Below, piece by piece: positions 46,301 to 58,500 of a DNA stretch of 64,000 nt (the stretch's first letter is position 1; each line of letters opens with the position of its first letter). The notes beneath the pieces were generated by a model. The model worked only from the letters and a program-made list of their open reading frames with translations, searched no databases and was not told where the DNA came from. Location of the stretch: assembly GCF_037042905.1 (NCBI RefSeq), contig NC_087258.1, forward strand, positions 12,017,501 through 12,081,500, in the 5' to 3' direction. A program made the translations under genes and the position numbers. This DNA is from Lytechinus pictus. Its lineage: Eukaryota > Echinodermata > Echinoidea > Temnopleuroida > Toxopneustidae.

Positions 46301-49300
46301 ATTTTCAAAACAACCACTTGCCCGATCGGGCAATTGACTTTGAGAAATGCTTGCCCGCACGTCATTTTCACTTGCCCCGGGCAAGCGGGTTTGTCGCGCC
46401 CTGCCCTAAATACGATTTTTTTTTTTCTCGTTTGTTTATCATTTATTAAAAAAAGATTGCCCATTAAATATCATGTTATTTCTACTTAATAAAATAAAGG
46501 GAAACTTACATTTGAGTCCTTTTTCGATCTTTTCTTGGCAGTCAGTCCGGTCACCGTCGAGTGCGATCAAAGCGGTATGAAGCCGATTTTCAGATCACGT
46601 GATACGTGTAGTCATCACCTGATCTATCGACTATCCTTTTTTAAAGACCGCAACAATTATAAATTTTATTATAAAATATATATAGAATAAATAATTGCAT
46701 GATATTATATATATCTCTACAATTAAAAATATTTTGTGATATAGATTTAATATTTGACGTAAAAATCGCTATTTAACAAAATATTTATTAAAAAATAAAA
46801 AATAAAACAAAATAAAAACGCCTTGGACACAGTGCAAAAAACCTAACGATTTGGCCGCGTTGTTAACAACTATCGTAAGGGGCGCTCTATTTATAAATAA
46901 AAAAGAATGTACAGCTGTCTACCGCGACGTGGTTTGTCGCAAGATTTGGGACAAATCCGTGGGAATTCTTGAGAAAATACATCAAAAGAACTGGTGAGTA
47001 CCGATTAAACATTATCAAAGTAGTAAATAGGTTATACATAACTTGTAGATATATATTTTAAATTGATATTGATGCTTAGTTCCAAGCTAGGGCGGCCCAA
47101 ATGTGCGTGAGTGGAGTCCCAGTTTATTAACACGGGTAAGTATTGGGGTGTCGCCTAGAGTGTCCAAAACTGGAGATTGTCTCTGAAATTGGATACCCAA
47201 ATTCTTTACAAAAGTCTCTGATATTGGAGATAATCTCCCACATTGGAGACAGTCTCCAATATTGGCCGTGCGCCTCTACTGACAAGGGAAAGACTAGGCA
47301 CCTAAACTATTTTACACGCAAATCGACGCAAAGCATTACGCGAAGTCCAGGTACGTAGATTTTTTCTATTTTTTTTTATTAGTCATCGTTTTAAATTATT
47401 TGCTAAAAAGTGTTATCATCGCCAATAATAATCTTGAATCATGTTTATGAAGGTATTCCATTTATTGGTGCCCATAATGAGTCAAGTAATCATAAGAATT
47501 GCGCATTCAAAGAATTTAGACACGGTTATAAAATTACCGAGGAGCTGAATCAAGGTTGTGAAATTTAATAGCGCCACCAACAGGCTTCCTTGTATTTCCG
47601 TAGAAGAGACACGCGAAGTCACTTTCCAGGCCGAGGTAAGCGTATTTGCTCTTTTTTGTACGATTTCGATTTTCAATTACAATATAAAAAATATGATTGT
47701 ATTGCTACTTACCTGAAAGAGCCCTGATGAGTAGCGAGAAGGAGTTTCGGCAAATATTACTTCTGCAATGAAGCGATGTTTGCGACTACTTAGAAATCCA
47801 GGGTCAAACGCGGTACGGTGTACGAGGTTAGTATATAATACTAACCTCGTACTAGTGTGAGTGGGTGTATCTTGCCCTCAGCTCGGCCATTATGGCTAGC
47901 ACCAAGTTATATTGGTGGCACTAGCCAGGAGGCTTCTAGAGAGTAACAATCATTTACTAACGTATGCTTGCTCTCAACGAAACCAGGGATTCAATCCCAT
48001 TCATCTACACCGTACACGCACTGCCAAAAACCCTCAAACTTTCGCCCCCAAGATTTCTAGTTCTAAAAGATCTATCATCTAACCCTAAATCATGTACATG
48101 GGATACAACTTCATTTCCAAAATTTCTCCGATATTGATTTCATTTTTAAACAAGTATTCATTCAAAAACGAGAGAAAAAATAATGAAAAGACAGGGAAAA
48201 ATCACCACCATGCTTACGTTTACGTCGCCATCTTGATTTCATTGTCCTTCGCTTGGCGACAGCACACAAATCGCGTATCAGGAAGCAGTATTCAGATCAC
48301 GTGTCAAAGACTGACTAAAAAGTCTATTTCGATCACGTAAAGTACAATTTTTGCAATCCAAATTCATCGCAAATATGTGATCAGTATTTATGAAGAGAAT
48401 ACATATTTTGACCTCTTGGAATATTTGAAAAGCCATCAAAAATTCTGGGCAAAGAAAAACAATGCAACATGGGTGAAATCACGCATCAAAATTACGAGAT
48501 ATTAGCACCACACACTCAAATTCATGTCATCACCAGGTAAGCACATACAAGACATGCAAAATTGCGAAGAGTAGTAAACCTCTTGTGAATCAAAATAATT
48601 GAATAATAATTTCACATAATTTTAATCATGAATCAATCGACAACTTAAGCATATTTAAAAAATACATTTTACTTACCTTCAGGGTAAAAATGATGACTTT
48701 GATGACGTCAAAATTAGCCTCAATTTCAACTTCCGTAAACACTTGCATCCGTTGCTCTTTCCCTTGGATTTTTGGGGTCAACTTTTCAGACATCTGATCT
48801 CTATATTTTCGCTGACACCCTAAGATATGGTGATATCATTAGAAATTGGGCTCAGCGAAAGAGTATTTTGGGTGGTTCACCCAAGCTCACGCCGCCCGGC
48901 TGCAAAAAAATGGAACAGGAATCACAGACACTTTTGGGGAGATTGCCACATACATGTACCTACATATGGGACTATGCCTAGCGAACTCTGTACACAAGAT
49001 CCAAGAAGGGAATTCCCTTCTTGCATTCAATAATCTTCAAACGGCTATGCAGCTGGTCTCGAAAATTAAGCTTGGATACATGTTATGAGGAGCAGTGAAG
49101 GATATTTTCAAAGTGTTTTTGTAGGAGAGTTTGAAAATCACATTTGGAATGGTCATGTCTCATGAACATTTAAATGGTTGATGGTACAGAGCTGCCAAGT
49201 AGTACGATTTTTCCGTATTTAGTACGTTTTTGCAACCAAAATACGGCAGTACGTTTTTTCTTTAAAAAATAAGTTTTTTGTATTGAAAAAAAAATTTAAA

Positions 49301-50384
49301 CAATATTTTTTTTTTTTTTTTTACAAAATCGAAATTTATTGAGAAAAATCATCTCTATATGTCTCTATTTCATAAAACGTACACAAATATGGTTATTAGA
49401 TCAATGTAATTTCAGGTAACTTGTTTTTTTTTCAATCATTTTGTAAAAACCAGGGTGAGATATACACAAGTTTCAATTTTTTTTTTTTTCATCTGCAAGA
49501 GCAGTGCACATTTTAGCTTGCATGCAGCTTGAGCGCCGTGATGGGCGAGTGCGCCAAGCATTTTATTATGAAATACACTTTTTGGGGGGAAAATACAAAA
49601 TATTTATCTCACACGGTCAAAATACTGATTTTTTGGTCAAAATACTGATTTTGGGGGATAAGAATACTGAAAATGCAAAATACAACTTGGCAGCTCTGAT
49701 GGTACAGTACAATCAATCATCCGGCAGAAATGGTTTTCTCTGTATGGCTTACATGCCCATCCCTCTCTATGATTACTTGTTCTTTCCCTTGAAGAAAATA
49801 AAATTTCTAACTGAAGATTCAAGATTCTTTCATTGGTCAATGTAAGAATACAAAGAAATTTGGTTTCCAGTGGAGAATACAAAGAATTTTGGTTTCCGAT
49901 GGCTTTAACAATAAGTATGTACACAAAGATGAAAAGTGCAATATATCATAATAATATTGAAATACTATACATAGTAATTGCAGACAGTTATTAATAATTT
50001 ATCGTGATTATTCATGTATAATACATGAACAATCACGATAAATTATTAATAACTGTCTGCAATTATTTTAATACCCCTAAAATTCTTAATGCATGCGGAT
50101 GATGATAAAAGGTCTGTATGCTGCTATAACACCCCCTTCCAATCCTAGTATATGCGACAAATATTCATCATTAAATTTCAAACACAATAAATGTAGAAGA
50201 GATAGTATGCATGATACAACATTTGTACAAGACAGTGGTGAAAGTAAGTCAGAGAGAAGGAGAGAGAAGAGAGAAAGAGAAATAAGGAGAAGATGAAGAA
50301 GAAGAAGAAAATCAAATAGGAGAGAAGAAATAGGAGAAGGATGAAGAATAAGAAAGAAGAAGGAAGAAAAAGAAGAATATGACA

Positions 50385-50420
<36 letters not shown>

Positions 50421-52528
50421 AGCCAAGCGTTCATAGCGACATTGCTTTTTTATCTTTATCTTTATCTTTTCTTGGATATCAGTCTCTATATTCATTGTCA
50501 AAATATCTATCCGAATGATTTCTATGTTTATTGTGTATATTTGTATATAATTTACAAGTTTTTTTCTTTTCTTTTTTTCTTTCTTTTTTTTCTTTTTGAC
50601 GAAATACTATTTTGTTTTTGTTTATTTGCTTATATTCCTTGCATTGTATATTTGTCTTGTATCATTTTGTACTTAATGGCCCGAATTCACAAAGGTCGAC
50701 TAAAGTTATACCGGGGTTAAATTTAGTCGGGGGTTAACTAATACCGGGGTATAAAGTTAGTCCACCGCGCTATTCACAAACGGTGGACTAACTAATCCAT
50801 GGACTAACTTTAGCACCCGGTGCTAAATTTAACCCACGGCTGAGTTATACCCCGGTGATAACTTTAGTCCATGGATTAAATCATGGACTGAAGCTAGCAT
50901 ACTATTATAACACTGCACTGAGCATGCTCAGTGTAATAAAGCAGTACTGAGCATGCTCAGTGCCGTATTTGAGAGTTTCGTCTGCTAGGGCCATATGAAA
51001 TGTCGCCACTGCATCACATGAGTTAGGAAGCAGAACTCAACCCCAAAATCATGTATCAGCAGCATGAACTTGAATTTCTTAGCAATGAGGTGTTGACAAC
51101 GAACATTGTCATTACTTATTTGTTAATATTTACCAACTTAGGTTCGGACTAACGTTAGCGCTGCCTGCATGCGAGCTAGCTCGACTGCGCCTGCAGCATC
51201 GTACCGTATCGAGAAGTTCAAACTCCGTCAATGTACGGTACCGTGCGGTAGGTGCACTGCAACGTGAAGAAGTTTTAACCTTTTTTAGACAGCTGCAGCA
51301 GCCGGCTTTTTCGGGGGGTTTTACACATTTTTTTTCAATTTCTTATTTCTCAATTGGTTAGTGGAGGCAACGGAGTCCAGCGGAACAATGACAGAGACCA
51401 AAGTTTTTTTGTTTTTTTTCCTTTTTGGTCTAATATGAAGTCCAGATCGATCGCCATCGTATTTACAGTGCAGTTAGACGTGGATCTAGGCCTATAATAG
51501 CGTGCCGTAACTGCGTTTTAGGCCTGAGGAAGTTACTTAGATCTACGGAAAAATAAATCTAACGTTACACGCCAATTACATCTAGATCAAGTGCACATTT
51601 GTTTGTATCTGATTGTATAATCCTACCTACCTTATCGAAGTCCGGTGGAACTTTGCCCGGAGCTAGCTTTGATAGAAAATGGAAATATGGAATTGAATCT
51701 TTGTTTGGGTTATGTACTTGGTAAATGGTGGGGCCAGCGTCGCGTGGGGTGAAGCGACATGACCTTGATCTGATCTCGCGTCCACAAGCGTGCCTCTTTT
51801 CCTTTCCCTCAGAATTGACTTTCCCATTCGAAGTAGTATTTTCAATTCACTTATTTATTCTTGTCTTTTTATATGGTGTATCTCGATAAATTGATTTTAA
51901 AAAAAATATTAAGCGAGCAAAATTTTTTTTAAATTGACATTAAAATCCTAGTTTGTGTTAGATTTTCACATAATATCAAAAAATATTCTATTTCACCCTC
52001 ATTTCTTTTATCTTTTTCTTGGTCGTGAATTTTTTTTTTTTTTTTTTTTTGGGGGGGGGCAAGAACCCCAAGCCCCCCCCCTCCCTATTCTATACGTCAG
52101 TTCTACCAACATCTCTAAAAGGAGCTGAGATACTCATTAGTAGCTCCTCCACACTCACTGGTCACTCTTGCAATCGCATTATTCCCAACCTTAACCTATA
52201 TACTCCAGTTTGCTTTGGAGGGGGGGGGGGGGGTCAAGCTATTCACCATGCTTGCAGTATTTTTTTCCTTAAAGGAAACACAATTTCCTTATCAGAAAAA
52301 TAAAGACTTATCAATCCTGGATAAGTGTAAAGGGTATTCCACCCAATCATAATAATATATTTGAAATTGGGGAAATATCAGTGGGCTAAATATGGCATAT
52401 CAGGTAAGATAAAAACTTGCGAGCAAGGAAAAATATTAAAAATTTTAATATCAAATATCAAATTTTGTGATAGATTTGACATAATATTAAGAAAATAATG
52501 TGTTTCACCTTTCTTTCTTTTCTTGGTA

Positions 52529-52560
<32 letters not shown>

Positions 52561-55500
52561 GGGGGGGGGGGGACTTTTTTCCATGGTCAGTGGTCCATGG
52601 TCCGCCCTCTATACTTTCAAACTGAAGGGACTAAATTTCCTAAAATAAAATAACTTTTAAACAAAGATTTATGCTTATAAATATAACACCACAGGCAATT
52701 CTCTCAGTGACACATGTAGCTACCTTTACTCCTTTCATTTCTCATTTGCTTCAATCACATGTACATTATTGTGCATCTTAACGTGCCAAATACTTTTCTC
52801 TCAATTAAGTTCTATTATAAATAATTTTGCATTATGCCTTACAACAAGTTTCTTGAAGTATATCCTCCTGCACAAGCAAGCAATCACTTGACTTTCTTCA
52901 TACACAACCTTAACCAACATACCATTACCACCACCCCTGTCTTACATATAACCTTAATCTCTCCTTAGCACAATTTTTATCTGAAAGTAAATAAAATAAG
53001 ACTTTCTTATATAAATTTATTTGTTGCCTCCTGCAAGAACGATGAACCATGCAGCATATGGACAGAATTGATAAAAGAATTTCATTTTTGTTTTCTCCTG
53101 ACACAATTACTTGAAAACGATATAAAAGGACAAGTCCACCCCCACAAAGTTGATTTGAATAAAAAGAGAAAAACACAACGAGCGTAACACTTAAAATTTC
53201 ATCAAAATCTGATGTAAAGATATTAAGTTATGACATTTTTAAAGTTTTGCTTGACTACAAACTTATATGTACATCCCAGTCGGCATGCAAACTATTTCTT
53301 TTAATTCTATGAGATGAAATATTCAAATTTTCTCTTCATTGTCAAGTGAAACCAAGATTAGTCCCCCCCCCCCCCCCCGAACATGTGGACATCATTGACT
53401 GTCTCATTTGCATGTCACTGATCTGTGCATATAACTGTGTTGTGAAAAATAAGCCAAACTTGAAAATTTCATAACGTTCCTATTTTACAACCGACGCGGA
53501 TTTTGATGAAATTCTCAGCATTATGCTCGGTTGATTTTTTTTCTATTAATTCAAATCGAATTTTTTTCTGGGGAGGACTTGACCTTTAAAATCAAAACTT
53601 ATATGTACATGTGTAGTAGACAGAGCAGTTTATTTAGTGCATTACTTTTTAAGGTAGATTGAAATTCTTTACATAATGATACAAATGATATGTTTACGTT
53701 TTCAGAAACTCTGAATGAAAATAGATAAACAACGGATTAAATAAAGTTTAATGAAGATTTTAAACTCTACAGCTAAAGCATGGATATCACAAGTAATTTG
53801 TCAAATATCTTTCTGAAAGAAATTAAAAGATGATTCTATAAAATAGTAATATCAAACAAATGATAATAGCTTGCAATGTATTTATAGTGCTTACTACAGA
53901 AATGTATCTTAGGGCCTATGAAAATAGGTGAAAAAAGGGATATTCAGCAAAAATGATATCTTATAATTTAAATTTGATAAATTAAGAAGATGCAAATGCT
54001 AAGGAAAAATGAATATTTAATTAACAAAGAGGTTTTGAAATTGAAATCATGAGACTTAAAACATTGATTGTTGATTAAAACAAAATTGGTATAAAATAGA
54101 CTTGAATCATAAGAAAGACCAAGTCCATCTCATGCCAAACTTAATTAAGCATGAAAAAAATGTTGCTTATACCTCTCATGTCCCTGCTTATACATTAGCC
54201 CATCATATGTGTCATTTATATCCTGGAATTCATGTCTCAAACCTTTTATCAAACAAGAAAAATGTTGTGAACTTGGGTTTTTAAAAAGCAAGATGGTCAT
54301 TTGATCACTAATGATAAATCGGAATGCATGAATACATCCTATCAACCAAGCACTAGCGTACCTAAGGAGGGGGGGCACTCTGCCCCCCCCCCCCCTGACG
54401 AGCCACAACCCATGCAAAGGACGTATACCTGCCCCCCTGACGAGCTTGAACACCTTTTTTTTTGCTTGTCAATTTTTTTTCTGGTACGAAATCCTTTATT
54501 TGTGATTGAAGACCTTTTTTTTTTTACTTGTAAAATTTTTCGGCCGAACGGTTTTGCCCTCCCTGTGGAAAATCCTAGGTACGCCACTACAACCAAGCTA
54601 CCATTTTTTATCACAAGTGTCCACCTTCATGCACAGATAATCCAATGGAATGCTTATACCCGTAGCACACCGTCCTTTTCTATTGACAACAGAATGCAGG
54701 CAGGAATTCATCAAAGAGGGGAGCAACGGATACCTGCAATAAGGATCAAAACAAAATGAATATTAGAAAATTTGCTCTTCGGTATTCTTTCTGCAAATAT
54801 ATCTTCATTGATCAAGAAATTAATACCTCCTTTACCTGAATAAGCAAAATGCATTTTTTTTCTTCTATTTTTCATTTCTCCTGCAATAGGAAAGTTAGCA
54901 GATTATCTATATTTTTTTCTTCAGTGAAATCTTTAAAATTGTCTTATTTCACATATTAAGAGTATAAAATTACAAGAAAATTTGACCAACAACAAGATTG
55001 AAACTTGATAAAAGACAGTATGTAGTAGGGGCCAATATATTTTTTCTTCATTATCACATACCTCTAGTAGGTGTTGAATACAGAGAATATCACATTAAAA
55101 ACTGAGTGAGTATACCAACCTATACATTTACAGAAGACCTGTTCTTCCTGCTAAGTACAGGGCTTGTTCCCCATCAGGACTCCTGATGCAGACATGGCCT
55201 GGATTGGCCCCAATCAATAGCACCTATGACTCTTGGAAACCTGTAGCAATCATCAAATTGTCGCTGGGTGGTTTGAATTTATCGTCATCGGAAACTTCAT
55301 TGACTGTTACTCCTTGCTATTGCCTCAGAAAAATCTTTGATGATTCTGCACACGGATGACTTATAGTTGCTTCGTCTGCTTGCATCTTCTAAAAGGTACC
55401 TTTAATTATTGAATGATAAGTGATGTTATGTAATTGGTTTATTGATATGAAAGCCAATTGATACTTAACCATTTACGTTTGCAAACATTGTGCTTCTGTT

Positions 55501-58500
55501 ATGACCTGATGTTTATGATGCACTGGAACTGCTTAAAGAGATTTTTCTTCGATTCATTAAAAAAAAACTCTACTGCAATAACAATCCATGCAAAATGGAG
55601 AATATCTCTGTTAAGCTGAAATGACATACCAATATTTCTTTTTGGGTGGTTATAAATCATCCTTCATGATAATTTCCCACTTGAATATGACATATTTGTA
55701 TTAAAAAATGTTGCTACATTGTAAAAAATGAGAGAAAAATAAAATCCCCACCTATTTCCAACCCAAAGGGTTACATGTTTCATTCCGACAAAAACCTTTC
55801 TGTGAAATACCCCCAACACTCCCCCTCCCCTGTAAGGGGTTACTAGTACTCCTGGCTGAAAGCAGAAACAAAAATCATACAATTTGGATGATTAATAATG
55901 AATATTAGGTTTTGCATTAATTATTTCTGTGAAACATGTGCATGTTTTCATGAATATGCAAGAAATAGCCTGATGATGTCACATCCACACATTTTCCACA
56001 CATGAATGTACAAGGGTTCCATGATATTTGCTCTGGCGACAATTACTCAATGGAAAATCTGCATGCTAAGCAAAACATAAAACTTAATTTTCATGACTAG
56101 ATACTTCCAATCCTTGATCCTTACATTATTCTGAACTCGCAATAACTATCTTAAATATATAATCAGCAGTCAACCCCATTTTTACATTCCTGGAGGAAAA
56201 AAAATAATGATTATGATTTCAGATCACTAGAGAACAAGTGGGGATATGAATATTGCATATGAGATACACAGAACTGTTTCCCCCAAGTTATGTAAAACTT
56301 TAAAACTGAATCAATTCATAATTCTCCATCCAATATTGATGGTTTTTGCTAGTCGAATTGTTCTTTATCAAAATCTCATCATTTTTGGCCTGGAAAATCA
56401 CTTTCATAGAACATAATTTGACCCCCCCCCCAATTACCCTCTGCTTTACAGTTCGCACATGAAAACTCACCAATGACATAAAACAAAGTCCTGTCAAAAC
56501 CTGTAACATGACAGGCAATGTGTGGTTCTCTCTGTTGGTACCCCACTCTGAGAGGTTCATCCTCGTAGTATTCAAATGGATTCTTCCTGTCTCTTAATCC
56601 ATGCTGTGGTCTTTCTATGTGTTGCTGAATCTGCATGGAAGTTAAAAGATTGTGTTTAAGAGTCACCATGAATGGGCAATTTATCTTTGAATTTCATTTA
56701 ATTCAAAAGTGTTTAAAATGAGGAACAGAATGTGAAAGATTATACAGAAATCCTTAAAAAAAAGAAAGGATAAAAATTCTAATTGACATGAGTAGCTTTT
56801 CTATTTACCTACTTGTAAAAGTGAAGAAAAAAACCCTGCCAATTGTTGCTGATCATCATCATTGATCAAACCACGCACGTCATAGAGATGCTTCTATGAA
56901 AACTGATTTACTGAATCACTTTCAATTGGCTTTAATAATGAAGGCAAGGCACTAATTTTATGGAACTTTGTTTACACAAATAGAGGTTATTGCTTGCGAG
57001 TGACTTTCGAATAACATATTTTCATGAATCTTCATCAAAGTCTCATTAAACCTTTTTTTCTACCCCCCCCCCCCCCCCGGCATTCATCAAACTGACAATG
57101 CTTTCTTTCTCTCTTTTAAATAAATATTCAACAAAATGTCAGGATTAATTGGAGATCAACAAGCCTAGTGACCAGTAGACAAATATATATGTTAATAACA
57201 CACAAGCAAGGTCCCCCCCCCTCTTCTTTTTTGTCAATTACTATGACAAGAATGAAAAAGTAACATACATGTCACATGATACATTTACAATTACATGATG
57301 AATTCAAATCCCAGAAATAATATTTTATTAAAAAAGGCCATTTTAATGACATTTAATTTTTTTAAAATATGAATTGATAAGGCATACCTCACTCTCTTGC
57401 AAGACGGCACAGCAGTTCAAAATTGGAGCCATGTTTGCTTTGTCTTGATTGAGCACAATCTGCCGAGTATGTATGGTCTGTTGCTGATATGGAAGAAAAA
57501 AAATAATGAAAAAAATATTTATTCATCAATCATACTGCAATGTCAAGGTATATCAAAGAAAAAAATAATAAAGCAGCTACAAATGTAGATTGATAAAATC
57601 CGCTGTTTCAGAGGAGTCGTTCAACATTTTCTGATTTTTTTTTGGTGGGACGGGATGCTGCGGAGCCACATGAAATCTCAGGGGAGCATATCCCTGACAG
57701 AAATAAACCTATTTATCGGTCTACTACAAATGTAGAGGACTGAAGATCAAATGCACTTGTCTGTGGTCTCATGTGAATATAACATTGGGACTCCTTGTGA
57801 AAAAAAAATACTTGAAACAAAGAGGGTGGGGTAGAGTTTATAATAACCCCCTAAAGAGAGAATTTTCAAAGTTAGACCTCAGTTAGATCTACTCAAATAA
57901 TCAATTAGGCCTAGGATTTCCATTATTTTTTAATGTTTTGACGACACCGTAAATCTATAAGTGATCGCAAATGCAATGCCGAAGGTCAGTAAAACTTAGT
58001 TTTAGTAAAAGTAAAATCAGCTCATTTATAGCTGTTGGAGTAAACAGCGGTGAGTGGAACCCAATCTTTCTTAAATATTTTTTCAAAAAATAATTTAATC
58101 AGGGCTTAGCCTTAGGCTTAAGTTAGAGTTGACCCTTATTAAAATATTTTTTTTACTCCAACGATGTTGTAGGACTAACTCTAACATGGCTACCAGGTAA
58201 GCTTCATAGCTTGACCATCTATCCAAGCCAAGACAAAGCCAGCCCAGAGTAGAATGTCTAAGTTAGACCGGCTCTGTATTGTAGTGTTAAAAAAAAACTT
58301 ATTTGTATTGCTGCTCTCCTGGACTTGCCTTGGCCTTGCTTCAGTCTCAGACAAAATTAGATGCACAGTAGCTGTGTTGGCAGGGCCAGGAGGAGTGGCA
58401 GGGGTATCGTAGACAACAAAAAATCCATGAAAATCACACGAAATCGAAAATCACTCACTGCCTGACATAACTAGCAAATAGTATCGACCTTTCAATCACG

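Larger units (their letters stand above)
39691..47281 (+). mobile_element. 7.6-kb TIR element in sf3b4 intron 1
   Basis: Both ends start CAGTAGAGGCGCACGG; 23 bp match perfectly and the homology continues with changes. Exact 5-bp ACAAG duplications flank it (39686-39690 and 47282-47286). Inside each end is a series of GGAGAC / GTCTCC motifs that can pair within and between the termini. It carries the 495-codon ORF at 42492-43979 and has been entered by at least three smaller elements (40299, 41646, 45243). CAG...CTG ends with a 5-bp duplication are compatible with hAT5-like elements, but no hAT transposase is visible, so the superfamily is open. Confidence 0.82.

Noticed and set aside
49975-50065. 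microRNA precursor
   Set aside because: Nearly no terminal loop and almost perfect arms are unlike a normal animal pre-miRNA; kept only as a palindrome.
50383-50451. 28S rRNA gene
   Set aside because: Only about 70 bp of 28S sequence is present, joined to unrelated DNA; it fits a SINE head and not an rDNA unit.
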